Assembly: GCA_964418755.1 (NCBI GenBank)
Contig: CAYQNS010000241.1
Span: 1-5,596, forward strand
Reading direction: 5' to 3'
Length of the DNA stretch: 5,596 nucleotides
Source: 4572-123 sp964418755
Lineage (GTDB): Bacteria > Desulfobacterota > Desulfobacteria > Desulfobacterales > 4572-123
Shown: positions 1 through 5,207 of the stretch, in pieces
Numbering within the stretch: the stretch's first letter is position 1
How the letters are laid out: each line of letters opens with the position of its first letter
Translations under genes and position numbers: made by a program
The notes under the pieces: generated by a model
Told to the model about the DNA's origin: nothing
The model's database searches: none
Seen by the model: the letters and a program-made list of their open reading frames with translations, nothing else

Positions 1-1
1 T

Positions 2-790
2 TTTAAAGTTGAAAAACAGGGCCATATCGCCTGGCTGATTCTGGACCGTCCGGAAAAACGCAACTCCATGGATTTTGATTTTTTCAAAGAAATGATCAAG
101 CGGTTTAATCAGTTTGATGAGGACCCGGATGTCCGGGTGGTGATCATCAGGGGCGAAGGGAAGAGTTTTACGGCCGGCCTCGATCTTATGGCGCTTGGAC
201 CGCTTCTGGAAGACGGGGGTGCGGATGCCCGCGAACGTCTGCGCCGGACGATCATGCAGGGTCAGGAAAGCATGAATGCGGTTGAACGCTGCCGAAAGCC
301 GGTGATTGCAGCGGTGCACAGCCACTGTATCGGCGGCGGCATCGATATGCTGAGTGCCTGCGATATCCGTATCGCTACCGGAGATGCCCTCTTCAGTATC
401 CGGGAAACCCGCATCGGCGTTATTGCAGATATCGGGACACTTCAGCGCCTGCCTCACATTATCGGGCACGGATATTTTCGCGAACTGGCCCTGACCGGCC
501 GGGATTTTACGGCAGATGAAGCCCTTCAGATGGGATTTATCACTCAAATCTGTGAAGACCGGAACCAGCTTTATGAGCAGGCGGCCGGGCTGGCATCCGA
601 TATAGCCGCCTGTCCGCCCCTGACCGTACAAGGAACCAAGGATGTCATCCTGTACAGCCGTGATAACGGCGTCTATCCCGGTCTTCAATACGTGGCCCAG
701 AAAAATGCGGCCGCACTTAAGTCCGAAGACCTGATGGAGGCAGTGACAGCCTTTATGGAAAAGAGAACGCCGGTTTATAAGGGGAAGTGA
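2..790 (+). CDS. Crotonase-family delta3,5-delta2,4-dienoyl-CoA isomerase-like protein, 5' end cut by window
   Basis: The frame is open from base 2, and codons 14-23 read LDRPEKRNSM, the usual crotonase N-terminus. The real start therefore lies just before the window, and the ATG at 68 is internal. The 262 visible residues are nearly full family length. Numbering from base 2, the oxyanion-hole segments are FTAGLDL (56-62) and the IGGG of CIGGGID (110-113). Three acidic residues, D115, E135 and D143, have the 20- and 8-residue spacing of the catalytic Asp176/Glu196/Asp204 of rat ECH1, and ADIGTLQRLP around D143 is typical of that branch. Known family members convert 3,5-dienoyl-CoA to 2,4-dienoyl-CoA during beta-oxidation of unsaturated fatty acids. 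They are soluble; no signal or membrane segment is visible. Classical enoyl-CoA hydratases use two glutamates instead. Family is certain; the isomerase subtype is inferred from the residues. It could belong to an operon to the left. No terminator is seen after its stop, only heptamer repeats. Confidence 0.9.
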   Translation, partial: FKVEKQGHIAWLILDRPEKRNSMDFDFFKEMIKRFNQFDEDPDVRVVIIRGEGKSFTAGLDLMALGPLLEDGGADARERLRRTIMQGQESMNAVERCRKPVIAAVHSHCIGGGIDMLSACDIRIATGDALFSIRETRIGVIADIGTLQRLPHIIGHGYFRELALTGRDFTADEALQMGFITQICEDRNQLYEQAAGLASDIAACPPLTVQGTKDVILYSRDNGVYPGLQYVAQKNAAALKSEDLMEAVTAFMEKRTPVYKGK

Positions 791-793
791 CTA

Positions 794-1214
794 GAAGTGA
801 AAAGTGAAAAGTGAAAAGTGAGAATTGAATAGTGAAAAGTGAAAATTTAAGAGGGAACAAGAAAGAATAACTGGAAAATAGAAAAGAGGGAAGATAATTT
901 TTTAAAAGTGAAAAGTGAGAATTGAATAGTGAATAGTGAAAATTTAAGAGGGAACAGGAAAGAATAACTGGAAAATAGAAAAGAGGGAAGATAATTTTTT
1001 AAAAGTGAAAAGTGAAAAATGAATACTGAAAAGTGAAAATTTAAGGAATTCTATCGATTTTATAAAAATGACATGGCGAGCAGACTTCCCCACAGCGGTT
1101 GCGACGCCTACACGCGATCCACAAATATTCAATATTTAATTCCAATAGAAAGAGCGAAGTGATACCATATTTTTTTAATTCTTACTTTTTAATTCTTACT
1201 TTTCAATTCTCACT
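794..1214. repeat. Heptamer-bounded intergenic repeat element 1 (A-end left, B-end right)
   Basis: This element fills almost the whole spacer. On the left, AAAAGTG, AATAGTG and AGAATTG units run in strict 7-nt phase from about 794 to 848, and again at 904-945 and 1001-1042. On the right, 1176-1214 holds the same units inverted (TAATTCT, TACTTTT, CAATTCT, then CACT). AGTGAGAATTGAA at 817-829 and 914-926 is exactly inverted at 1202-1214. The inner left junction at 1040-1062 (TTTAAGG, ATTCT, CGATTTTA; 'A') reappears inverted at 5399-5421 with 20 of 23 matches. The inner right junction at 1152-1167, read on the - strand as TGGTATCACTTCGCTC ('B'), resembles 2347-2362 and 5241-5251. The core at 1063-1151 shows no gene; it includes AAATATT-C-AATATTT at 1123-1137. 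The array ends 6 bp before the Shine-Dalgarno sequence of the next gene, so it probably forms part of that gene's leader. No transposase is encoded; mobility is inference. Confidence 0.75.
807..1046. repeat. 97-bp tandem duplication (two full copies plus a partial third)
   Basis: Copy 1 is 807-903 and copy 2 is 904-1000. They differ at only two positions (837 A against 934 T; 860 A against 957 G). A third, partial copy covers 1001-1046 and then diverges into TTCTATCGATTTTA. Each copy begins with the heptamer array and continues into a purine-rich tract ending in ATAATTTTTT. The near identity implies recent duplication, by slippage or unequal recombination. No ORF of interest crosses it: on the + strand TGA recurs every 7 nt, while the - strand is open only because the repeat lacks stops there. 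Confidence 0.95.
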
Positions 1215-1234
1215 AAAACAAGGAGTTTAATTCA

Positions 1235-2296
1235 ATGACAGATATTTACAGTAAATTAAGACAGCGCCTGGATGACATGGCCACGGGATATCCGGCTACC
1301 AAAAGCGGTGTAGAGATTAAAATACTGAAACAGCTTTTTAATGAAGAGGAAGCCGAATTTTTTCTGGAGATGTCTCCGCTTGTGGAGACACCTGACTCCG
1401 TGGCCGAACGTACGGGTCGGGATATTGAGAAAATTAAGGTCCTGATGGAATCCATGGCTAAGAAAGGGCTGCTTTTTCGTCTGCGCAAGAATGATCTCTT
1501 GCGCTATGCGGCAATCCCGTATGTCGTGGGGATCTTCGAGTTTCAGCTCAAAACCATGGGCGAAGAATTCGCCCGTGATAACCTGGAATATTTTGACGAT
1601 GCATTCGGCCCCACCATCCAGTCTTCTGATACACCGGTGATGCGAACCATTCCCATCCAGCGCCAGATCGTGGCGGACTGGCCGGTGGCGCCCTATGAAG
1701 ACGCCCTGGAAATTATAGGAAATCAAAAAAAAATCGCCATTGCCGACTGTGTCTGCCGTACCATGACCCGCAAGGCCGGACAGGGCTGCGACAAACCCCT
1801 TGAAGCCTGTTTTGTTTTTGGATCGCATGCCGATTATTATGTGGAAAACAAGATGGCTCGTTATATCGACACGGAAGAGGCCAAAGAAATCATCATCAAT
1901 AATGAAAAGGCCGGGCTGGTCATCCAGCCGTTCAATGCCCGAAATGCCGGGGGCATGTGCAGTTGCTGCGGATGCTGCTGCGGCGTTTTAAAATCTTTGA
2001 AGAAACAGCCTTCCCCGGCTGCGGCTGTAAAGAGCAACTATTTTGCCAGGGTCGATGATGACGAGTGCATCGGATGCGAGACCTGTCTGGAAAGATGCCA
2101 GATGGATGCCATCGACATGGTGGATGATATTGCCCGGATCAATCTTGACCGATGTATCGGCTGCGGCCTGTGCATAACCACCTGCCCGACGGAAGCCATG
2201 GCGTTGATCAAAAAATCGGAGGACCAGTTGTATACACCGCCGCAATCCGGTTTTGAAACGTATCTTAACATTGCACAGGAACGGGGGAAGATTTAA
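1235..2296 (+). CDS. HTH-like / cysteine-rich / 2x[4Fe-4S] ferredoxin-domain protein
   Basis: The 353-aa product starts at an ATG 9 nt after AGGAG (1221-1225). Residues about 28-85 look like a winged-helix segment: a helical start, then SVAERTGRDIEKIKVLMESM and a GLLFRLRK wing-like end. A middle region has CVC (C172, C174), C185 and C192, followed after about 50 residues by a crowded MCSCCGCCCG block (C242, C244, C245, C247, C248, C249). The C-terminal part has two classic ferredoxin motifs, C278-C281-C284-C288 and C307-C310-C313-C317-P, predicting two [4Fe-4S] clusters. The total is 18 cysteines. There is no signal peptide or membrane helix, so it should be cytoplasmic. Established: the two C-terminal motifs bind [4Fe-4S] clusters in ferredoxins. 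Inferred: the middle cysteines may hold a further cluster or metal, making this an electron carrier or a redox or iron sensor. I do not recognise a named family, and the partner is unknown. A run of nine A's lies at 1725-1733. Confidence 0.93.
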   Translation: MTDIYSKLRQRLDDMATGYPATKSGVEIKILKQLFNEEEAEFFLEMSPLVETPDSVAERTGRDIEKIKVLMESMAKKGLLFRLRKNDLLRYAAIPYVVGIFEFQLKTMGEEFARDNLEYFDDAFGPTIQSSDTPVMRTIPIQRQIVADWPVAPYEDALEIIGNQKKIAIADCVCRTMTRKAGQGCDKPLEACFVFGSHADYYVENKMARYIDTEEAKEIIINNEKAGLVIQPFNARNAGGMCSCCGCCCGVLKSLKKQPSPAAAVKSNYFARVDDDECIGCETCLERCQMDAIDMVDDIARINLDRCIGCGLCITTCPTEAMALIKKSEDQLYTPPQSGFETYLNIAQERGKI

Positions 2297-2300
2297 AACG

Positions 2301-2362
2301 AAAACTGAATAAAAGTGAAAAGTGAATACTGAAAAGTGAAAACTTGTGGTTTCGCTTTGCTC
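2301..2362. repeat. Heptamer array, element 2 (B-end; apparently solo or truncated)
   Basis: The array begins 5 bp after the stop codon of the Fe-S gene. It holds AAAACTG (2301-2307), a 3-nt interruption, then AAAAGTG, AAAAGTG, AATACTG and AAAAGTG in 7-nt phase to 2338. It continues into TGGTTTCGCTTTGCTC (2347-2362), which matches 13 of 16 positions of the B junction of element 1 read on the - strand. No inverted partner array is found before the acyl-CoA ligase gene, so this looks like one end of the element, truncated or joined to other repeats. Confidence 0.7.
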
Positions 2363-2387
2363 TGCCTACTTTATAATTCCCAGTATC

Positions 2388-2443
2388 GTAGGGTGGGCTG
2401 TGCCCACCGATCGGCAGAAATCCTTTGTAACTACTCGCGTAGT
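2388..2443. repeat. REP-like hairpin with GTAG foot, plus adjacent small hairpin
   Basis: GTAG at 2388-2391 directly precedes a perfect 7-bp hairpin, GGTGGGC (2392-2398), loop TGT, GCCCACC (2402-2408). A GTAG tetranucleotide at the foot of a GC-rich hairpin is the known signature of REP sequences moved by REP-associated tyrosine transposases (RAYT, TnpA_REP). A second hairpin, ACTAC-TCGC-GTAGT, lies at 2430-2443. No transposase is in the window, so a non-autonomous copy is inferred. The hairpin has no T-tract after it and is not a typical intrinsic terminator. The rest of the spacer, 2444-2580, shows nothing I can identify. Confidence 0.6.
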
Positions 2444-2580
2444 CAGGCTGAAGCTGAAGGTGCCGGAAAAGCAAGATTGCCGTACTTTGACGAAATGTGA
2501 TTCTTGTATCAAACATGGCTTTAGCATACGCTTTTTCCTAACAGCCTTCAGTCTATCCATATAGCTTACTGTTATTCAAT

Positions 2581-2586
2581 TATAAT
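2581..2586 (+). promoter_or_regulatory. Probable -10 box of the acyl-CoA ligase promoter
   Basis: A perfect TATAAT lies 69 bp before the preferred ATG. The -35 region 16-18 bp upstream (around 2557-2564) is a poor match to TTGACA, and there is no extended TG motif. The promoter may therefore be weak or need an activator. The predicted transcription start is near 2593, inside the left arm of the inverted repeat at 2588-2635. Confidence 0.45.
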
Positions 2587-2587
2587 A

Positions 2588-2635
2588 GGCATTTCACACT
2601 ATGTTCCGCCATACAAAATGAAGTGTTGAGATGCC
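2588..2635 (+). promoter_or_regulatory. Inverted repeat in the ligase leader (candidate operator or RNA hairpin)
   Basis: GGCATTTCACACT (2588-2600) pairs with AGTGTTGAGATGCC (2622-2635) over 13 positions, with one G-U pair (2593/2630) and one bulged T. The loop is 21 nt. It sits between the TATAAT box and the ribosome binding site. It could be a DNA operator over the start point, or a leader RNA hairpin, of which about 8 bp would remain if transcription starts near 2593. No regulator is identified for it. Confidence 0.45.
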
Positions 2636-2655
2636 AAATTACAGGGAAGGAAAGC

Positions 2656-4329
2656 ATGGAAGAAAAACTTTGGCATAAGTCCTACGCAGCAGGGGTCAAG
2701 AAAACCCTTGAATATGAAAAGGTAACCATTTCAAACGCTTTGACCCGTTCCGCAAAGCGGTTTCCCGATAATACCGCCTTGAACTACATGGGGAAAAAAA
2801 TCACCTACGGGCAGCTTGACCGTCTGGTGAACACCTTTGCCCGGGCACTGCAGGGTCTGGGCATCAAACCTGGAGACAAGGTCGGGGTGTGTTTGCCCAA
2901 TATCCCCCAGGTGGTCATCGCCAACCTGGCCATTTTTCGAATCGGAGCTGTAACTGTTCAAAACAATCCCCTGTACACGGAGCGGGAACTGGCCTACCAG
3001 CTTAATGATTCCGACTCGCGGATTATCATTACCCTGTCTCTTCTGGTTCCGCGGATGCAGGCAATCAAATCCAAAATAAAGCTGGAAAAAATTATTGGGT
3101 GTCATATCCATTCATATCTGCCTTTTCCCAAGAAACAGCTTTTCCCACTGGTTAAAAAGGCAATGTGCCGTAAAATCGAATCATCTGACGACATACTGGT
3201 ATTTGAAGAACTGATGGGAAAATACCCCGGCGACCCCCTTGAGGACCTGAGCAAATGGGAGGAGATGGCAGCGCTTTTATATACCGGCGGCACCACCGGT
3301 GTGAGCAAAGGCGTCATGCTGAGCAATGCCAATTTGAGCTCCAATGTCCAGCAGTTCATAGCCTGGTTTCCGGACCTGAAACCTGGTGATGAAAAACTGG
3401 TAGGGAATTTCCCCATTTTTCACATAGCGGGTTTTACCACCATTCAGAACATGATCATCTGGCATGCATGGGAAGATATAATGGTTCCACGGCCGGAGCC
3501 TGAAATCAACATCGAAATTCTCAAAAAATATAAACCGACCTTTCTTCCCGGAGTTCCCACCATTTTTGTCGGGTTGCTGGCTGATCCGGAGTTCAGGAAA
3601 CTGGATCTTTCATTTATCAAAGGTTTTTTCTCCGGTGCGGCCCCGCTGGCAGCCGACACCATAAGGGATCTTAAGGATCTCACCGGCGGGCTCATGTGCG
3701 AAGTCTACGGCTCCACCGAGACCACGCCGATTGTTACGGTGACGCCCTGGGGCGGTGAAATCAAACCCGGAACGGTAGGGGTGCCGGTGCCGGATACCGA
3801 TATTAAAATTATGGATCTTGAAACCGGAGAAAAGGAAGTCCCGCTGGGTGAAGTCGGAGAAGTTTTTATCAAGGGACCCCAGATAATGATGGGCTATTAC
3901 AAGAAACCCGAGGAAACAAAGGCTGCAATCAGGGACGGATGGTTTGGAATGGGTGATATCGGCCGCATGGATGAGGATGGTTACCTGACCATCGTAGATC
4001 GAACAAAAGATATGATTATTGCCGGCGGTTATAATATCTATCCTGTGGAACTGGATGGTGTTCTTTTCGAGCATTCGAAAATTTTAGAGGCATGCACCGT
4101 AGGCGTTCCGGATGAATATCGCGGTGAAACCGTAAAAGCCTTTATCGTGGTCAAGCCCGGAGAAACCATGACTGCCGAAGAGGTCGATACTCATTGCCGG
4201 GAAAGGCTGGCCGGTTACAAGGTCCCAAAATTCATAGAATTTATCGATGAATTGCCCAAAAGTGCCGTTGGTAAAATCCTGCGCAAAGAACTCCGCGAAC
4301 GGGAGCTGAAAAAAAGTAACGGGAAATAA
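2656..4329 (+). CDS. Long-chain (FadD-type) acyl-CoA synthetase, AMP-forming
   Basis: This ANL-superfamily ligase activates a carboxylic acid with ATP and CoA, via an acyl-adenylate, to acyl-CoA, the entry step of beta-oxidation. I chose the ATG at 2656 (557 aa), preceded by GGGAAGGAAAGC, over the in-frame GTG at 2623, because MEEKLWHKSY resembles family N-termini and the GTG lies inside a leader hairpin with no ribosome site. Motifs in order: P-loop LLYTGGTTGVSKG (207-219), with the V-S-K-G ending close to E. coli FadD (V-A-K-G); acyl-adenylate motif YGSTET (351-356); ribose-binding D434 in GMGDIG; hinge DRTKDMIIAGGYNIYP (448-463); and catalytic lysine K540 in PKSAVGKILRKEL. Length matches FadD (561 aa). 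All core residues are present, so it should be active. The usual H-T before G-D is G-M here (430-434). Chain-length preference cannot be read from sequence; aromatic or medium-chain acids remain possible. No hydrophobic membrane helix is evident. Confidence 0.95.
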   Translation: MEEKLWHKSYAAGVKKTLEYEKVTISNALTRSAKRFPDNTALNYMGKKITYGQLDRLVNTFARALQGLGIKPGDKVGVCLPNIPQVVIANLAIFRIGAVTVQNNPLYTERELAYQLNDSDSRIIITLSLLVPRMQAIKSKIKLEKIIGCHIHSYLPFPKKQLFPLVKKAMCRKIESSDDILVFEELMGKYPGDPLEDLSKWEEMAALLYTGGTTGVSKGVMLSNANLSSNVQQFIAWFPDLKPGDEKLVGNFPIFHIAGFTTIQNMIIWHAWEDIMVPRPEPEINIEILKKYKPTFLPGVPTIFVGLLADPEFRKLDLSFIKGFFSGAAPLAADTIRDLKDLTGGLMCEVYGSTETTPIVTVTPWGGEIKPGTVGVPVPDTDIKIMDLETGEKEVPLGEVGEVFIKGPQIMMGYYKKPEETKAAIRDGWFGMGDIGRMDEDGYLTIVDRTKDMIIAGGYNIYPVELDGVLFEHSKILEACTVGVPDEYRGETVKAFIVVKPGETMTAEEVDTHCRERLAGYKVPKFIEFIDELPKSAVGKILRKELRERELKKSNGK

Positions 4330-4358
4330 TGCAGGAATCTGCGGCACAACAATTACGC

Positions 4359-4386
4359 TTGACAGGGAGTCTGCCATTGCTATATT
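4359..4386 (+). promoter_or_regulatory. Sigma-70 type promoter of the TrmB-family regulator
   Basis: TTGACA (4359-4364, perfect -35) and TATATT (4381-4386, 5 of 6 matches to TATAAT) are separated by 16 bp. The predicted start is near 4393, giving a leader of about 25 nt before the ATG at 4418. The -10 box lies inside the palindrome at 4373-4411. No intrinsic terminator is visible between the ligase stop and this promoter, so readthrough from the ligase is also possible. Confidence 0.75.
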
Positions 4387-4411
4387 TGTTGCTACAAAGA
4401 TAGCAACTGGC
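4373..4411. promoter_or_regulatory. Long palindromic operator over the regulator's -10 and start site
   Basis: The 30 bp at 4377-4406 form a near-perfect palindrome: 13 of 15 symmetric pairs match, with mismatches at 4384/4399 and 4390/4393. GCCA (4373-4376) and TGGC (4408-4411) extend it if one base is bulged. It contains three TTGCTA half-sites at 12-bp steps: 4377-4382 and 4389-4394 direct, and 4401-4406 inverted (TAGCAA). Covering the -10 box and +1, it is placed to block transcription. Autorepression by the adjacent regulator is the natural inference. Confidence 0.65.
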
Positions 4412-4417
4412 ACTGTT

Positions 4418-5206
4418 ATGAATGATTACAACAATTTGAAAAATTTCGGCTTTTCACAGTACGAAATCACCTGTTACCTGTCCCTGGTGGCCCGGCATCC
4501 GTGCAACGGTTCTCAACTCAGCCGCCTTTCCGGCATTGCCCGCAGTCGAATTTATGATGTTTTGCGCAACATGATCAAGAAAGGGCTGGTTTTGGAGGTG
4601 GATAGCGGCCAGTATGTTCCCCTGCCTGCCGATGAACTGTTAAAACGGCTGCGCGGCCGGTTTCAAACCGATCTGGCGGATTTTGAGAAACAGATCAAAG
4701 CCGCGACTCGGGAAACTTCGTGTGAATATATCTGGACGCTCCAGGGCTACACCGCGGTCATTGAAAAGGCCCGGGAGATGATTGCATCGGCCCGAACGGA
4801 GCTTTATATTCGATTGTTTCCAAAGTCGGCCGAACTGCTTGAAAAGGAACTGCACAAGGCATCTGCCAGGGGTGTCGTCATCCGGTATATTGCCATGGGG
4901 GAAATGCCGCTGACATTTGATATTCAGGTGATCCACCCGGAGTCGGACAGAGTCATCAAAACCATCGGCGGCTGTTCATTCGACATTATCTCGGATCGCG
5001 CAGAAGCCCTGAGCGGAATCTTTGAGACCGGTCAGGAAGAGACGTCGCTTATCAACTGGTCCAGAAACACCTGGTTTATCATCACCTGCCGGGACAGTCT
5101 GCGGCACGATTTTTACCATTATTTTCTGGAAAAAACCTATGATCAGGGCCAGGATCTGACAGACCGTGAAAAGCGGATTTACGCTTTTATCAAGACAGAT
5201 GATTAG
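4418..5206 (+). CDS. TrmB-family transcriptional regulator
   Basis: The 262-aa product has a TrmB-type winged-helix DNA-binding domain at about residues 6-70: an opening LKNFGFSQYEITCYLSL, helix-turn-helix NGSQLSRLSGIARSRIYDVLRNM (30-52), then the wing KKGLVLEVDSGQYVPLP (54-70). A linker helix (71-100) with coiled-coil character (LLKRLRGRFQTDLADFEKQIK) leads to a C-terminal effector-type domain (about 105-245) with alternating beta/alpha segments. Known TrmB members respond to sugars or other metabolites and act as repressors or activators; the ligand here cannot be told. The start fits the family, although no Shine-Dalgarno sequence is visible before it. It lies 88 bp after the acyl-CoA ligase in the same direction and has its own promoter with a palindromic operator, which suggests autoregulation. 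Control of the ligase is plausible by context, but the ligase leader does not carry the TTGCTA half-site array. It is a soluble cytoplasmic protein. Confidence 0.88.
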   Translation: MNDYNNLKNFGFSQYEITCYLSLVARHPCNGSQLSRLSGIARSRIYDVLRNMIKKGLVLEVDSGQYVPLPADELLKRLRGRFQTDLADFEKQIKAATRETSCEYIWTLQGYTAVIEKAREMIASARTELYIRLFPKSAELLEKELHKASARGVVIRYIAMGEMPLTFDIQVIHPESDRVIKTIGGCSFDIISDRAEALSGIFETGQEETSLINWSRNTWFIITCRDSLRHDFYHYFLEKTYDQGQDLTDREKRIYAFIKTDD

Positions 5207-5207
5207 G

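Noticed and set aside
794..1046. CRISPR array
   Set aside because: The repeats are 7-nt units and a 97-bp tandem copy without unique spacers, and no cas genes are present.
944..1132. 62-aa open frame on the - strand
   Set aside because: It runs through the heptamer arrays, which lack stop codons on that strand. The Phe/Ser-rich translation is repeat sequence, with no ribosome site or domain.
1256..1828. 190-aa open frame on the - strand opposite the Fe-S gene
   Set aside because: It is a shadow of the real gene, whose ribosome site and cysteine motifs support the + strand. The antisense translation shows no recognisable motif.
2265..2560. Two overlapping - strand open frames in the same spacer
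   Set aside because: Both are reverse readings of the repeat and REP region with no ribosome sites; they also overlap the end of a convincing gene.
2346..2564. 72-aa open frame on the + strand after the Fe-S gene
   Set aside because: It spans the REP-like hairpin and B-junction. The translation (GWAVPTDRQ type) is the familiar product of a non-coding repeat, not a protein family.
2623..2655. GTG at 2623 as the start of the acyl-CoA ligase
   Set aside because: It lies within the right arm of the leader hairpin and has no Shine-Dalgarno sequence. The ATG at 2656 has GGGAAGGAAAG before it and gives the expected N-terminus.
3610..4074. 154-aa open frame on the - strand opposite the acyl-CoA ligase
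   Set aside because: It is antisense to the region coding the conserved adenylation motifs, with no independent evidence.
4331..4342. GCAG-GAAT-CTGC as a terminator after the ligase
   Set aside because: The stem is only 4 bp and no T-tract follows.
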